Counted from the first letter of the stretch, positions 8,341 through 18,413 are shown. The stretch: 64,000 nucleotides of DNA from an uncultured Paracoccaceae bacterium (GCA_947496605.1 CANMDF010000001.1:806001-870000), one strand, 5' to 3'. Translations and numbers: made by a program. The notes: generated by a model from the letters alone, not told the origin.

Positions 8341-10095
8341 ATGACAAAAGCCATGACGGGCGCAAAAATGGTTGTTCAAGCACTGATTGATCAGGGCGTG
8401 GACACAGTCTTTGGATACCCCGGTGGTGCCGTCCTACCGATTTACGACGAGATTTTTCAGCAAAACAGCATCAAACACGTGCTGGTGCGCCATGAGCAAG
8501 GTGCGGTGCATGCCGCCGAAGGCTATGCCCGGTCCACTGGTAAACCCGGTGTTGCTCTGGTGACATCTGGCCCCGGTGCCACAAACGCTGTGACCGGCCT
8601 GACGGACGCATTGATGGACAGCATCCCGATTGTCGTGCTGACCGGACAAGTGCCAACCTTCATGATCGGATCTGATGCGTTTCAGGAATGTGACACCGTT
8701 GGCATCACACGTCCCTGCACCAAACATAACTGGTTGGTGAAAGAGACCGACAAACTCGCGCCCACCCTGCACGAGGCGTTCCACATCGCCACATCCGGCC
8801 GTCCCGGCCCAGTTGTGATCGACATTCCAAAGGACGTGCAGTTCGCAACTGGTACATATACCGAAGCACGCCAGGTTGAGACGCACTACAACCCGCAAGT
8901 CAAAGGTGACATGGAAATGATCACCGAACTGGCCGCAGCAATGGAAAAGGCCAAGCGGCCTTTGTTCTATACCGGCGGTGGTGTCATCAACTCTGGTCCA
9001 GCGGCGTCGCAATTGCTGCGCGAATTGATTGCGGCCACGGGTTTCCCGATCACATCCACGCTGATGGGTCTGGGTTGTTATCCGGCATCTGGCGACAATT
9101 GGTTGGGTATGTTGGGCATGCATGGTCTGTATGAGGCCAACATGGCGATGCATGACTGTGACTTGATGATCAACATCGGTGCCCGCTTCGATGACCGTAT
9201 CACTGGGCGTTTGGATGCGTTCAGCCCCGGATCAACAAAGGCGCATATCGATATTGATGCGTCCTCGATCAACAAAGTGATCAAGGTCGACATCCCGATT
9301 TTGGGTGATGTTGCCCATGTGCTGGAAGATTTGTTGAACGTCTGGAAATCCCGCGGTCGTAAGACCGATAAGGAAAACGTCCAGAAATGGTGGCACCAGA
9401 TCAACGACTGGAAGAAAGTCGACTGTTTGGCATTCAAACAAGAAACCAAAGTGATCAAACCACAATACGCCTTGGCGCGGCTGGAAGAGCTGACCAAAAA
9501 GCACGACCGTTACATCACCACAGAAGTGGGCCAGCACCAGATGTGGGCGGCGCAATACCTTGGCTTTGAAGACCCCAACCGCTGGATGACCTCGGGTGGT
9601 TTGGGCACAATGGGATACGGATTTCCCGCGTCCATCGGTGTGCAAATGGGCCACCCTGATGCGCTGGTGATCAACGTCGCTGGTGAAGCGTCATGGTTGA
9701 TGAACATGCAAGAATTGGGCACTGCGATGCAGTACAACCTGCCCGTCAAACAGTTCATTCTGAACAACGAACGCTTGGGCATGGTCCGCCAGTGGCAGGA
9801 ACTGCTACATGGTGAGCGGTATTCATCCAGCTGGTCTGAATCACTGCCTGATTTCGTGAAATTGGCCGAAGCCTTTGGCGCCAAGGGGATCATTTGCGAC
9901 AATCCTGACGATCTGGACGATGCGATCATGGAAATGCTGCACCACGACGGCCCTGTCCTGTTCGATTGTTTGGTGGAAAAGCACGAAAACTGCTTCCCCA
10001 TGATCCCGTCAGGCAAACCGCACAACGAGATGATCCTCGGCGAAAACGCCGACACAGCAAATGCCATTCAAGCTGGCGGCGCGGTGATGGTGTGA
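8341..10095 (+). CDS. ilvB: Acetolactate synthase, large catalytic subunit
   Basis: ThDP- and FAD-dependent enzyme of 584 aa that condenses two pyruvates, or pyruvate with 2-oxobutyrate, in valine, leucine and isoleucine synthesis. Motifs: the catalytic glutamate region DTVFGYPGGAVLPIYDE near the N-terminus, GRPGPVVIDIPKDVQ, GARFDDRITG, and the ThDP pyrophosphate site NVAGEASWLMNMQELGTA. That last motif has GEA where GD(G/A) is usual, which I note as odd (residues near 445). The frame is open from 8278, but that ATG lies in the attenuator stem. ATG 8341 has AGGA 10 nt upstream and gives the family N-terminus. It is followed by ilvN and regulated by the leader peptide. Confidence 0.95.
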   Translation: MTKAMTGAKMVVQALIDQGVDTVFGYPGGAVLPIYDEIFQQNSIKHVLVRHEQGAVHAAEGYARSTGKPGVALVTSGPGATNAVTGLTDALMDSIPIVVLTGQVPTFMIGSDAFQECDTVGITRPCTKHNWLVKETDKLAPTLHEAFHIATSGRPGPVVIDIPKDVQFATGTYTEARQVETHYNPQVKGDMEMITELAAAMEKAKRPLFYTGGGVINSGPAASQLLRELIAATGFPITSTLMGLGCYPASGDNWLGMLGMHGLYEANMAMHDCDLMINIGARFDDRITGRLDAFSPGSTKAHIDIDASSINKVIKVDIPILGDVAHVLEDLLNVWKSRGRKTDKENVQKWWHQINDWKKVDCLAFKQETKVIKPQYALARLEELTKKHDRYITTEVGQHQMWAAQYLGFEDPNRWMTSGGLGTMGYGFPASIGVQMGHPDALVINVAGEASWLMNMQELGTAMQYNLPVKQFILNNERLGMVRQWQELLHGERYSSSWSESLPDFVKLAEAFGAKGIICDNPDDLDDAIMEMLHHDGPVLFDCLVEKHENCFPMIPSGKPHNEMILGENADTANAIQAGGAVMV

Positions 10096-10175
10096 TGCAC
10101 ATCCGTCTGCACGCATTGTGCACAGGATGTGTACGCACCGTGTACCAACAAAATAACGACTAAAGGGACAAACAT

Positions 10176-10742
10176 ATGTCACCGCTCAAAATCAAAAAAG
10201 GCGCTACCAGCCACTCTGCTTATGACCTTCGGCCGACGTTTTCAGACAAAGAAGAACGCCATACACTGGCCGTTCTGGTCGAGAACGAACCGGGTGTTCT
10301 ATCCCGCGTTATCGGTCTTTTTGCCGGTCGCGGCTATAACATCGACAGCCTGACAGTGGCCGAAGTGGACCACCTTGGTCATCGCTCGCGCATCACCATC
10401 GTGACCTCTGGCACACCGCAGATTATCGTGCAGATCAAGGCGCAGTTGGGTCGCATCGTGGATGTGCATAAGGTCAACGACCTGACCGTCGAGGGGCCGT
10501 CAGTCGAACGCGAATTGGCTTTGTTCAAAGTCACTGGCACAGGCAACGACCGGATCGAAGCGATCCGCCTGGCCGATATTTTTAGGGCAAGTGTGGTCGA
10601 TAGCACGTTGGAATCATTTGTCTTTGAGATCACAGGTACACCCGAAAAGATCGACGCTTTTGCCGAACTGATGCGTCCTTTGGGTCTGGAAGAAATCGCG
10701 CGCACGGGTGTCGCTGCACTATCGCGTGGCGCAGTCGCCTAA
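10176..10742 (+). CDS. ilvN: Acetolactate synthase, small regulatory subunit
   Basis: The 188-aa regulatory subunit, which activates the large subunit and confers valine feedback inhibition. An N-terminal ACT domain begins at about residue 28 (HTLAVLVENEPGVLSRVIGL) and contains the GRGYNIDSL segment. The C-terminal ALS_ss_C domain includes RASVVDSTLESFVFEITG and ends ARTGVAALSRG. The ribosome site AAAGGGA precedes ATG 10176. It is separated from ilvB by 80 nt and shares its attenuated transcript. This subunit is also named ilvH. Confidence 0.95.
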   Translation: MSPLKIKKGATSHSAYDLRPTFSDKEERHTLAVLVENEPGVLSRVIGLFAGRGYNIDSLTVAEVDHLGHRSRITIVTSGTPQIIVQIKAQLGRIVDVHKVNDLTVEGPSVERELALFKVTGTGNDRIEAIRLADIFRASVVDSTLESFVFEITGTPEKIDAFAELMRPLGLEEIARTGVAALSRGAVA

Positions 10743-10791
10743 ACGATCAAAGGTCCGTCCGGGGGAGGATCCGGGCGCACCCTTTTGCAAT

Positions 10792-10864
10792 CCCTCGCAC
10801 CCGCTTGGGGCGTGACGCGAGGGACGCATAAGGCGCTCTGGTTCAGAGGCTGGACCAGAGCGTC
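10792..10864. repeat. Two intergenic hairpins between convergent genes
   Basis: CCCTCGC (10792-10798) pairs with GCGAGGG (10817-10823), and GCGCTCTGGT (10833-10842) pairs with ACCAGAGCGT (10854-10863) with one G-U. Neither is followed by a good T-run on either strand. They probably act as a weak bidirectional terminator between ilvN and the EF-hand gene. Confidence 0.5.
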
Positions 10865-10871
10865 CCCATAT

Positions 10872-11114
10872 TTAGCCTGGCAAAATGCCAGCTTCGACTG
10901 CGACCGCAATCTCGCCCGCGTCCAACAGGCCATCACCTGATGTATCAAGCGCTGTGAAATCATCCTCAGACATCTCAGGCATCACCGCCTGAAGCTCTGG
11001 GTAGCTGTACATGCCGTCGCCGTTGATATCGATCTCGGCGTTCTGGGCAAAGCCGGGAACAGCCAGCGCGGTGAGTACGGCAATTGGCGCGATCAGCTTA
11101 AGTGTACGTGTCAT
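10872..11114 (-). CDS. Small secreted EF-hand protein
   Basis: An 80-aa exported protein with a signal peptide (MTRTLKLIAPIAVLTALAVP, cleavage near GFAQNA) and two calcium-binding loops, DINGDGMYSYPE and DTSGDGLLDAGE, both with the D-x-[ND]-x-D-G-x-[IVLMY]-x-x-x-E pattern. The start at 11114 is supported by GGAGAAC directly upstream; the frame extends 24 codons further without support. It is probably a periplasmic calcium-binding protein. Partners and role are unknown, and no related gene is nearby. Confidence 0.8.
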   Translation of the reverse strand: MTRTLKLIAPIAVLTALAVPGFAQNAEIDINGDGMYSYPELQAVMPEMSEDDFTALDTSGDGLLDAGEIAVAVEAGILPG

Positions 11115-11443
11115 TTTAGTTCTCCTATAAGGACATGAAGAAGACATTGTTGCCTTCACCGAAACAATTGGCCGTCCTTCCTCCACCTTTCCATACCGCT
11201 GTCCGATTATGAAGAATTACGGCGTTCTTGCGCCAAATTCTGTGGCAGTGATGCGCAAAAGCACGCTGGGTTTTCGATCGTTTGCCCTGACTGGCAAATG
11301 TGGGCCGACGCGTCTCGCGTCAAGTGGCAAACTTCGGCCCATCGCCAATTATTGATGTCGCTGTGAGAAAAGTCGCCGTCGCGGGCAGACGGCACGCCCT
11401 GCCCTGTCTCTGGCACGGTTTAAGCAGCACAAGGAGGTGAATC
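11115..11443. other. Intergenic region without a recognisable gene
   Basis: These 329 bp separate the divergent EF-hand and Rieske oxygenase genes. Short ORFs present have no codon or family signal. It must carry both promoters, but I could not place them. Directly before the Rieske gene lies an unusually strong ribosome site, AAGGAGGTGA (11431-11440). Confidence 0.4.
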
Positions 11444-12598
11444 ATGGCCAAAGACATTCCCCTATCGACGCTTGATGCCGTCCGCCGACCGATTGAAACG
11501 GCCAACGGGCTGCCGAATGCGCACTATATAGACCCCGATGTGTTTGATGTAGAAAAGCAGGCTGTGCTTTGCGCCAATTGGGCAGGGCTTGCTGTGGCCG
11601 CTGACGTCCCTGAACCAGGTGACGCCAAGCCGATCACATTTTTGGGCATGCCTTTGTTGCTGGTCCGCGACCGACAGGGCCAAGTGCGCGTATTCCAAAA
11701 CATCTGCCGTCATCGCGGTATGATCCTTGTATCCGAGGCCAAGAAGATCGAAGGCGCAATCCGCTGCCCTTATCATTCTTGGTGTTATTCAACTGATGGC
11801 AAATTGGTCAGCACGCCCCATGTTGGCGGTCCCGGCCACAACGCCCACGATGCCATAGATAAATCACTGCTCGGCCTGATCGAAGTGCGCAGCCATATTT
11901 GGTTTGAAACCGTTTTTATCAATATCGATGGCAATGCCGCCCCCTTTGAAGAGGTCCACGCCGATCTGATCGCCCGCTGGTCTGACTTTGACCAACCGAT
12001 GCATCATGGCGGAGCCGACAGCACATTTACCCTTGAGGTCAAAACAAACTGGAAACTGGCGGTCGAAAATTACTGTGAGAGCTATCACCTGCCATGGGTG
12101 CACCCCGGCCTGAACAGTTATTCCCGTCTTGAAGACCACTATAACATCGATGAAAAGGACAAATTCTCTGGTCAGGGTACGTTGGTGTATCGCCAGCTGA
12201 CCGGCGATGATGGCACCGTGTTCCCCGATTTTGCAGGCCTTGACGACAAATGGACCGAAGGCGGCGAATACATCACCGTCTACCCCAATGTCCTGCTGGG
12301 TGTGCAGCGCGACCATACTTTCGTGATCGTGCTGGAACCTGTCACCTATGAACAAACGCGCGAGCATATCCATCTATTCTATGCCGCCCCTCAGACTGAC
12401 GATGACTTACGCAAAAAGAACGCTGTGCAATGGCGTGGCATATTCGAGGAAGATGTCTTTGTCGTCGAAGGCATGCAAAAGGGCCGCTATGCACCCAATT
12501 TCGACGGGGGCCGCTTTAGCCCTGCGATGGATGGTCCAACCCATTGCTTCCATGATTGGGTCGCAGGCAAGGTTGCGACGCATCTTGGCCGCGGATGA
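11444..12598 (+). CDS. Rieske non-heme iron oxygenase, alpha subunit
   Basis: Cytoplasmic oxygenase component of 384 aa. The Rieske [2Fe-2S] ligands are visible as CRHRG at about residue 88 and CPYHSW about 20 residues later. The catalytic domain starts near ENYCESYHLPWVHPG, whose Asn/His pattern supplies the mononuclear iron ligands (HLPWVHPG). Subgroups act on aromatic acids, carnitine, glycine betaine or stachydrine, and the substrate cannot be fixed here. No reductase or ferredoxin gene is adjacent, so electron transfer partners must be elsewhere. The start has an excellent AAGGAGGTGA site. A 69-aa ORF overlaps its stop by 4 nt. Confidence 0.88.
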   Translation: MAKDIPLSTLDAVRRPIETANGLPNAHYIDPDVFDVEKQAVLCANWAGLAVAADVPEPGDAKPITFLGMPLLLVRDRQGQVRVFQNICRHRGMILVSEAKKIEGAIRCPYHSWCYSTDGKLVSTPHVGGPGHNAHDAIDKSLLGLIEVRSHIWFETVFINIDGNAAPFEEVHADLIARWSDFDQPMHHGGADSTFTLEVKTNWKLAVENYCESYHLPWVHPGLNSYSRLEDHYNIDEKDKFSGQGTLVYRQLTGDDGTVFPDFAGLDDKWTEGGEYITVYPNVLLGVQRDHTFVIVLEPVTYEQTREHIHLFYAAPQTDDDLRKKNAVQWRGIFEEDVFVVEGMQKGRYAPNFDGGRFSPAMDGPTHCFHDWVAGKVATHLGRG

Positions 12599-12804
12599 CA
12601 TCGCTGCAAGACCGCCTGCTTGCTGCACATGCAAATGACGACCGCGCGGCATTGGTCGCGCTTTATACACAGGCCGCTGACCAAACCGCCGATACTGATG
12701 CAGCTTGTTTCTATCTGACCCATGCCTACATCTTCGCCCTTGAGCTGGGTGATCCCGCGTCAGATGCACTTTATCAGCGTCTTGATGCAGAAGGTCGCGT
12801 CTAA
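12595..12804 (+). CDS. Small hypothetical protein coupled to the Rieske oxygenase
   Basis: A 69-aa soluble protein beginning MTSLQDRLLAAHANDDRAAL at an ATG that overlaps the oxygenase stop (ATGA). It is predicted to be helical and resembles a single tetratricopeptide-like hairpin pair (LVALYTQAADQT, ACFYLTHAYIFALELGD), although I cannot assign a family. The ATGA coupling argues that it is a real gene translated with the oxygenase. It might be a chaperone or small partner; that is speculation from position only. Confidence 0.65.
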   Translation: MTSLQDRLLAAHANDDRAALVALYTQAADQTADTDAACFYLTHAYIFALELGDPASDALYQRLDAEGRV

Positions 12805-12863
12805 CCCCTTGCCCCTGCCCGACTGTCGCTTCACTTTGGCAACGACCAAGACAGGATAACCCC

Positions 12864-13805
12864 ATGGCACCGCGCAAGATCATCATCGACACAGACCCCG
12901 GCCAAGACGACGCGGTTGCGATCCTGCTTGCCCTTGCATCACCCGAAGATATCGATGTGCTGGGGATTACGGCGGTGGCGGGCAATGTGCCGCTGTCCTT
13001 GACCGAAAAGAACGCGCGCATCGTGTGTGAATTGGCTGGCAAGCCAAAGACGCGCGTCTTTGCAGGTTGCGACGCGCCCATGAAACGCAAACTGGTCACA
13101 GCAGAACATGTGCACGGCAAAACCGGGCTGGATGGCCCGCAAATGGCCGACCCGACTATGCCGCTACAAGACCAGCACGCTGTCGACTTTATTATTGAGA
13201 CATTGCGCAATGAACCGAGCGGGACGGTCACGCTTTGTCCGATTGGGCCACTGACGAACATTGCAGTGGCCTTTGAGCGTGCGCCAGACATTATTGAACG
13301 CGTGCAGGAAATTGTCCTGATGGGTGGTGCCTATTTTGAAGTGGGCAACATCACCCCTACTGCCGAATTCAACATTTATGTCGATCCAGAAGCCGCGAAG
13401 ATCGTATTTGGCGCAGGCGTCCCTTTGGTCGTCATGCCCTTGGACGTCACCCACAAAGCGCTGACAACACGCGCCCGCATCGATGCCTTTCGCGCGATGA
13501 AGTCCAAGGTCGGCGATATGGTGGCCGCCTGGACTGATTTCTTTGAACGCTTCGACATGGAAAAATATGGATCCGAGGGCGCACCCCTGCATGACCCCAG
13601 CACTATCGCCTATCTGATCGCGCCGCAGCTATTTGAGGGCCGCCATATCAACGTCGAAATCGAAACCGAGGCAGAACTGACCCTTGGCATGACTGTCGCT
13701 GACTGGTGGCGCGTCACCGACCGGCCAGCGAATGCGATGTTTATGAAGGACATCGATGCAGAAGGGTTTTACGCCTTGCTCGCTGACCGTCTGGCGCGGC
13801 TTTAG
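12864..13805 (+). CDS. Inosine-uridine preferring nucleoside hydrolase family
   Basis: A 313-aa N-ribohydrolase that cleaves nucleosides to base plus ribose. The family fingerprint [16 protein letters not shown] at residues 9-24 supplies the calcium-binding aspartates. Later motifs are [50 protein letters not shown] and HDPSTIAYL, with the catalytic-site histidine preceding the last Asp. Length matches RihA/RihB and related enzymes, but base preference cannot be read. The next gene, selO, starts 1 nt after its stop, so the two are co-transcribed. Confidence 0.92.
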   Translation: MAPRKIIIDTDPGQDDAVAILLALASPEDIDVLGITAVAGNVPLSLTEKNARIVCELAGKPKTRVFAGCDAPMKRKLVTAEHVHGKTGLDGPQMADPTMPLQDQHAVDFIIETLRNEPSGTVTLCPIGPLTNIAVAFERAPDIIERVQEIVLMGGAYFEVGNITPTAEFNIYVDPEAAKIVFGAGVPLVVMPLDVTHKALTTRARIDAFRAMKSKVGDMVAAWTDFFERFDMEKYGSEGAPLHDPSTIAYLIAPQLFEGRHINVEIETEAELTLGMTVADWWRVTDRPANAMFMKDIDAEGFYALLADRLARL

Positions 13806-13806
13806 A

Positions 13807-15198
13807 ATGCGCATTCCATTTGATAACTCTTACGCGCAACTGCCCGCGCAAATGTATACCGCACAGCTGCCAACGCCAGTTGAAGCACCACAATTGATTG
13901 CGGCGAACGCAGATCTTGCTGCCATCCTCGGCATTGATCCGGCAGATTTGACCACACCAGAGGCCGCACAGGTCTTTGCAGGCAATCATATCCCTGACGG
14001 CGCAGCACCCCTTGCCCAAGTGTACGCAGGCCATCAATTCGGCAACTGGAACCCGCAATTGGGCGACGGGCGGGCCGTACTGCTGGGCGAAGTAGTGGGC
14101 ACCGATGGCATCCGCCGCGATCTTCAACTAAAGGGCGCAGGGCCAACCCCCTATTCGCGCAGTGGCGACGGCCGCGCTTGGCTTGGGCCTGTGATGCGCG
14201 AATATCTGGTGTCCGAGGCGATGCACGCGATTGGCGTCCCCACGACCCGTGCCTTGGCCGCAGTCACCACAGGCGAAGACGTCTACCGCGAAGAACGGCT
14301 GCCCGGTGCCGTGATCGCACGTGTCGCACAAAGCCATATCCGTGTGGGCACTTTTCAGTATTTTGCCAGTCGAGGCGATATGACAGCCTTGCATGCGCTG
14401 ACCGACCACGTCATCGCGCGGCACTACCCCCAAGCGAACGGACCTGCTGAGTTGCTGGATGCGGTTATTGCGCGTTACGCAGACCTTATCGCAAAGTGGA
14501 TGGGACTGGGATTCATCCACGGTGTGATGAACACCGATAATGTTTCTATCGCGGGTGAAACCATCGACTATGGGCCCTGCGCATTCATGGACGGATTCCA
14601 TCCTGACAGTGTGTTCAGTGCGATCGACCAGTTCGGCCGCTACGCCTATTCCAATCAACCCGGCATCGGCGTGTGGAACATGGCGCAATTCGCAACAGCG
14701 CTGATCCCTTTGATGCCAGACCGGGACGCCGCCGTTGAGGACTTCACAGCGGCAGTTCACAGAATGCCCGCGCTTTATGAGACCGCATGGCTGAAGGTCT
14801 TTGGCGCAAAGCTTGGGCTTGCCAACCCAACCGAGGATGACCGCACATTGATCACGGACCTCTTGGATCTGATGGCTAAGGATGGGGCTGACTTTACCAA
14901 CACATTCGCCACGATGTCTCGGGACCAGTTCATCAATCGCGACGCGTTTGATGCTTGGGCCGCGCTTTGGCATTTACGCCGGTCTGATGATGCGACTGCA
15001 ATCATGGCCAAAGCCAACCCACAGGTCATCCCGCGCAATCACCGCGTTGAAGAGGTAATCGTTGCAGGGCGCGGCGGCGATTATGCGCCATTCCATGCGC
15101 TACTCAACGCGGTCACAGAACCTTACACCCCGCACACCGATTTCGCGCGCGCACCGTCCAAAGACGAGCAGGTCACCCGGACGTTTTGCGGGACTTAA
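13807..15198 (+). CDS. selO: SelO/YdiU protein adenylyltransferase
   Basis: A 463-aa pseudokinase-fold enzyme. The family transfers AMP from ATP to protein Ser/Thr/Tyr residues and has been linked to redox regulation. Diagnostic segments are [72 protein letters not shown], the inverted active site [20 protein letters not shown] and [12 protein letters not shown] 13807 gives the usual [13 protein letters not shown] opening; the longer frame runs back into the nucleoside hydrolase gene. Its last 26 bp overlap the convergent EamA gene. Confidence 0.93.
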   Translation: MRIPFDNSYAQLPAQMYTAQLPTPVEAPQLIAANADLAAILGIDPADLTTPEAAQVFAGNHIPDGAAPLAQVYAGHQFGNWNPQLGDGRAVLLGEVVGTDGIRRDLQLKGAGPTPYSRSGDGRAWLGPVMREYLVSEAMHAIGVPTTRALAAVTTGEDVYREERLPGAVIARVAQSHIRVGTFQYFASRGDMTALHALTDHVIARHYPQANGPAELLDAVIARYADLIAKWMGLGFIHGVMNTDNVSIAGETIDYGPCAFMDGFHPDSVFSAIDQFGRYAYSNQPGIGVWNMAQFATALIPLMPDRDAAVEDFTAAVHRMPALYETAWLKVFGAKLGLANPTEDDRTLITDLLDLMAKDGADFTNTFATMSRDQFINRDAFDAWAALWHLRRSDDATAIMAKANPQVIPRNHRVEEVIVAGRGGDYAPFHALLNAVTEPYTPHTDFARAPSKDEQVTRTFCGT

Positions 15199-16072
15199 GG
15201 GGACGATTAATCAACAAGATACCGATCGCCACCAAAGCAAGGGCCGCGATCAGGCTGGGACCAACCTCTTCGCCCAACAGCAGCCAGCCAAGACCGACTG
15301 CCAACACTGGCGATAGAAAGCTGAAAGATGCGACACCTGAGGCGGGGTAAATCGACAAAAGCCACAGCCAAAAAATAAACCCTGCGCTGACAACCACAAC
15401 GATCTGAAACAGCAATCCAGCAATGTGGATTGGTTCAAGATCACGGATAAACGGTCCAAAGAACAATGCAGCGAACAGCAACAGGGGCGCTGACACACCT
15501 ACCTGCCACATCAATTGAATTTCCGGACGCACCCGTGACAAGGACGACGCTTTCGCCAGCATTGCGGTCACAGCCCAGCCAATAGCGGCACCAAGGGCGG
15601 CAAGATCACCCCAAAAACTGCCCGCGCCATCATCACGCGACAAAATCGCAATCGCGACCCCACCAAGTGCAAGGCAAAGACCCAGCGCTTTGAGTGGAGT
15701 GATACGGTCGTTAGGTATAATGAAATGGGCCATTATCGCTAACCAGACAGGCATCGAATAAAAGATCACGCTGGCGCGGCTCACGGCCGTCAGATCAAGT
15801 GCGATGAAAAGGCATAGGAACTCAAATGCAAACACACAGCCCACCGAAAACCCGGCGGCCCGGGTCCCCTTTTCAAACTGCAAAGGAATGCCTCTCCAGC
15901 GCAGCCATAGCCAGATACACACAACCGCTCCGGCAGACCGCACACCTGCAAAAAACACAGGTTGCAATCCACCATTCGTGACTTTGATGACAACCTGATT
16001 AAAAGCAAGCAAGAGCGCGAAACCTGTCAACGCCGCAGCCCCGAACAGATCAATCTGAGTTTTCTTTTCCAT
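15173..16072 (-). CDS. EamA/DMT-family transporter
   Basis: Integral membrane protein of 299 aa with ten predicted helices in two EamA repeats (about residues 10-142 and 157-290). Hydrophobic segments alternate with short loops, and the second repeat ends [20 protein letters not shown]. The family exports amino acids, nucleobases or other metabolites by proton exchange; the substrate is unknown. The C-terminal coding end overlaps selO by 26 bp on the opposite strand. It is monocistronic as far as can be seen. Confidence 0.87.
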   Translation of the reverse strand: MEKKTQIDLFGAAALTGFALLLAFNQVVIKVTNGGLQPVFFAGVRSAGAVVCIWLWLRWRGIPLQFEKGTRAAGFSVGCVFAFEFLCLFIALDLTAVSRASVIFYSMPVWLAIMAHFIIPNDRITPLKALGLCLALGGVAIAILSRDDGAGSFWGDLAALGAAIGWAVTAMLAKASSLSRVRPEIQLMWQVGVSAPLLLFAALFFGPFIRDLEPIHIAGLLFQIVVVVSAGFIFWLWLLSIYPASGVASFSFLSPVLAVGLGWLLLGEEVGPSLIAALALVAIGILLINRPLKSRKTSG

Positions 16073-16179
16073 CCGCGCAGATCATGCCCACACGCGCAGA
16101 CTGTCAAGCGAAACCCCGGACTTTCTATGTCCCATCAAACTTCCGCCGGAGGCTCCGACACCGACAACACGCAACTGCG

Positions 16180-17145
16180 TTAATTGCCGATCATCCATTC
16201 ACCGTCAGGCCAGAACGCATGAAACGCAAAAGCAAACATCACGTCATGCGGCAGATCATTCCCCTCAGCGTCGCGCACACGTACATTGCCCACCTCTTTG
16301 CCCGCGCCAATGTTGGCACTATCCAACGCCGATGCTTGTCCGGCGGTCCAAGTGAAATTCACACCTGCCTCTGACAGCATTTCTTCTTCGGATAATCTGG
16401 TCAGCGGCCAAGCCCGGTCACCAACACGCACAACACGGGCCAAAGCAGGAATGTCATGGGGGGGCATTTCGCCTGAATAAAGGAACGGACGGTGAGAGCT
16501 GTCATAGCGCACGTAAGGGTTCGCACCATAGTTTCTGCGAAATGCGGGTTGTTCCATGACCAATCCGTCTGGGTTGCGGGTGGCAAACGCCCCCCAGCTT
16601 TCCATCCAGCTGGGCAGGCTGATCAGTTCGGTGCCGGTCAGATCGCCCACAACCGCCTCGCCGATGGCTTGTTGCCACCAACTCTCGGTTTCGCGGTCAT
16701 ACATAATCATATCCGAATTGCGCAGTTTACCCGACACACCAAAGCTGAGCGTACCTTGGGCAATACGGCGGTCAAAGGTTATCCCAGAGTTACAAAGCGG
16801 GCAGAATGTGACCGCGACAGGAATGCCGCCGACCTCGTCATTCACAATCTCATGCCATGTCAGATAGCGGATCGGATAGGCACGCGGGACCTCGCCCTCG
16901 ATTTCCAATGTGATCACTGGCTCGCGGGCTTGCAGGTTTGGCTTGTCGGCCACGGCGATGAATGTCGGATCATCAATCGCAGGAATACCGTCTTTTGGGG
17001 GCCCACCGGACATGATCTCAACCCAGTTTTCAATCGTCGTCGTTTCAAAATCCGTGTTCGGCCATTCGGACGACCAGAATTCAGGGCTGGCCACAGACAT
17101 GGAGGCCGCGGTGCAAAAGGCTACGAGTGTGGGGATCAGGCGCAT
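16180..17145 (-). CDS. DUF3179-containing exported protein
   Basis: A 321-aa secreted protein with a signal peptide (RLIPTLVAFCTAASMSVASP). The DUF3179 core is recognisable: YPIRYLTWHEIVNDEVGGIP, then VTFCPLCNSGITFDRR with a CxxC pair, SGKLRNSDMIMYDRETESWW and VLVMEQPAFR-like downstream sequence with a YDSSHRPFLYSG segment. No biochemical function is established that I know of; the CPLC motif could be redox or metal binding. It follows the cyclophilin operon on the same strand but is separated from it by a hairpin, so it probably has its own promoter. Confidence 0.85.
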   Translation of the reverse strand: MRLIPTLVAFCTAASMSVASPEFWSSEWPNTDFETTTIENWVEIMSGGPPKDGIPAIDDPTFIAVADKPNLQAREPVITLEIEGEVPRAYPIRYLTWHEIVNDEVGGIPVAVTFCPLCNSGITFDRRIAQGTLSFGVSGKLRNSDMIMYDRETESWWQQAIGEAVVGDLTGTELISLPSWMESWGAFATRNPDGLVMEQPAFRRNYGANPYVRYDSSHRPFLYSGEMPPHDIPALARVVRVGDRAWPLTRLSEEEMLSEAGVNFTWTAGQASALDSANIGAGKEVGNVRVRDAEGNDLPHDVMFAFAFHAFWPDGEWMIGN

Positions 17146-17197
17146 CGGGTTTTCCTACTTATTTGCCGTAGGGTGGCCGATTGTGCGGGGTTCGCCT

Positions 17198-17225
17198 AGC
17201 CCCCTCGCGGATATGTGAGGGGGCT
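17198..17225 (-). terminator. Probable terminator of the cyclophilin operon
   Basis: A 9-bp stem, AGCCCCCTC with GAGGGGGCT and a 10-nt loop, begins 12 nt after the stop of the cyclophilin gene at 17237. No T-run follows, so termination strength is uncertain. Confidence 0.6.
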
Positions 17226-17236
17226 GAAGCGTTTTG

Positions 17237-17782
17237 TTACTCGGTGACGCGGACGGCAGCCATCATATCAGGCTTGCCGATCACAGCACCATTAGCGCCT
17301 GTTCCGCGTTTGATCTGATCGACCAATTCCATCCCTTCGGTCACTTGACCAACGACTGTGTATTGGCCGTTCAGAAAGTAGCCTGGCTCAAACATGATGA
17401 AGAACTGGCTATTGGCAGAATTTGGGTTCTGCGCACGGGCCATACCGACAACACCACGTTCAAAGGGTATATCCGAGAACTCAGCCGGAATATCGGCAAA
17501 CTCTGATCCGCCTGTGCCAGCACGGGACAGATCGCCCCCTATCACGCCGTTTTGCACATCACCTGTCTGGGCCATGAAGCCGTCGATGACACGGTGGAAG
17601 ACAACACCATTATAGCTGCCTGCATCTGCAATCGCAGAAATCTGTGCTGTGTGCAGCGGGGCCGTTTCTTCAAAGAGATCGATGACAATGGTGCCATTGG
17701 CCTCACCTTCAACATCAATTTCAAGACCAGCGCTGAACGCAGGTGCGGCCACAACCGCCAAAATCGTCGCGACCTTATACAT
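17237..17782 (-). CDS. Cyclophilin-type peptidyl-prolyl isomerase, exported
   Basis: Periplasmic prolyl cis-trans isomerase of 181 aa with a short signal peptide ([20 protein letters not shown]). Cyclophilin motifs are present: [15 protein letters not shown] with the catalytic Arg and Phe, GTGGSEFADIPAEF and [16 protein letters not shown] 17782 overlaps the stop of the upstream cyclophilin by 8 nt (ATGTATAA), so it is translationally coupled. Its cytosolic-looking paralog lies immediately upstream, giving one isomerase for each compartment. The tryptophan of cyclosporin-sensitive cyclophilins is replaced, as is usual in bacteria. Confidence 0.92.
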   Translation of the reverse strand: MYKVATILAVVAAPAFSAGLEIDVEGEANGTIVIDLFEETAPLHTAQISAIADAGSYNGVVFHRVIDGFMAQTGDVQNGVIGGDLSRAGTGGSEFADIPAEFSDIPFERGVVGMARAQNPNSANSQFFIMFEPGYFLNGQYTVVGQVTEGMELVDQIKRGTGANGAVIGKPDMMAAVRVTE

Positions 17783-18281
17783 CAGCAGCAACTTTGACTG
17801 AGATCATCCGGTCAGGGTTCATCGGTGGCTCGCCCTTCATGATCGCATCAACGTGGTCCATGCCAGAAATGACCTGACCGTAGACTGTGTATTGTCCGTT
17901 CAGGAAATCATTGTCTTTGAAGTTGATAAAGAACTGGCTGTTCGCTGAATTCGGGTTCGCAGACCGTGCTGCACCCAAAGAACCACGGCTGTGTGGGATC
18001 TTGGAAAACTCGGCTGGTAGATCAGGCAGATCAGAACCACCTGTGCCGGCGCGACCGATGTTAAAGTTGTCTTCCATGTTGCCGTTAGCCACATCGCCCG
18101 TTTGGGCCATGAACCCGTCAATCACGCGGTGGAAGCAGACATTGTCGTATTGGCCGGCACGTGCCAGCTCTTTCATGCGGGCGGTATGCGCGGGGGCGAC
18201 GTCCGGCATCAGCTGGATGATCACGTCACCGTCTTTGAGTGTCATGATGATTGTGTTTTCCGGGTCGGTGATATCGGCCAT
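17775..18281 (-). CDS. Cyclophilin-type peptidyl-prolyl isomerase, cytoplasmic
   Basis: A 168-aa prolyl isomerase without a signal peptide ([20 protein letters not shown]). It has [34 protein letters not shown] and [14 protein letters not shown], nearly identical motifs to the exported copy next to it. ATG 18281 is supported by AAGGAG 7 nt upstream; the frame opens six codons earlier. First gene of a two-gene operon, divergent from pgk across 132 bp. Confidence 0.93.
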   Translation of the reverse strand: MADITDPENTIIMTLKDGDVIIQLMPDVAPAHTARMKELARAGQYDNVCFHRVIDGFMAQTGDVANGNMEDNFNIGRAGTGGSDLPDLPAEFSKIPHSRGSLGAARSANPNSANSQFFINFKDNDFLNGQYTVYGQVISGMDHVDAIMKGEPPMNPDRMISVKVAADV

Positions 18282-18413
18282 TGGGCGCTCCTTGATCAAT
18301 TGTTCGCACCTGACATATGGCCCATTGGCACGATTGCCAAGGCGGTCCGGTTGACGCGGGCGCCAGATTGCCGCAACACCTGCAACAAATCACACACCGA
18401 CAGGAGCATAACG

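Noticed and set aside
18102..18413. Upstream extension of pgk by about 100 codons
   Set aside because: The stretch is antisense to the cyclophilin gene; the known PGK N-terminus begins at 18414 after CAGGAG.
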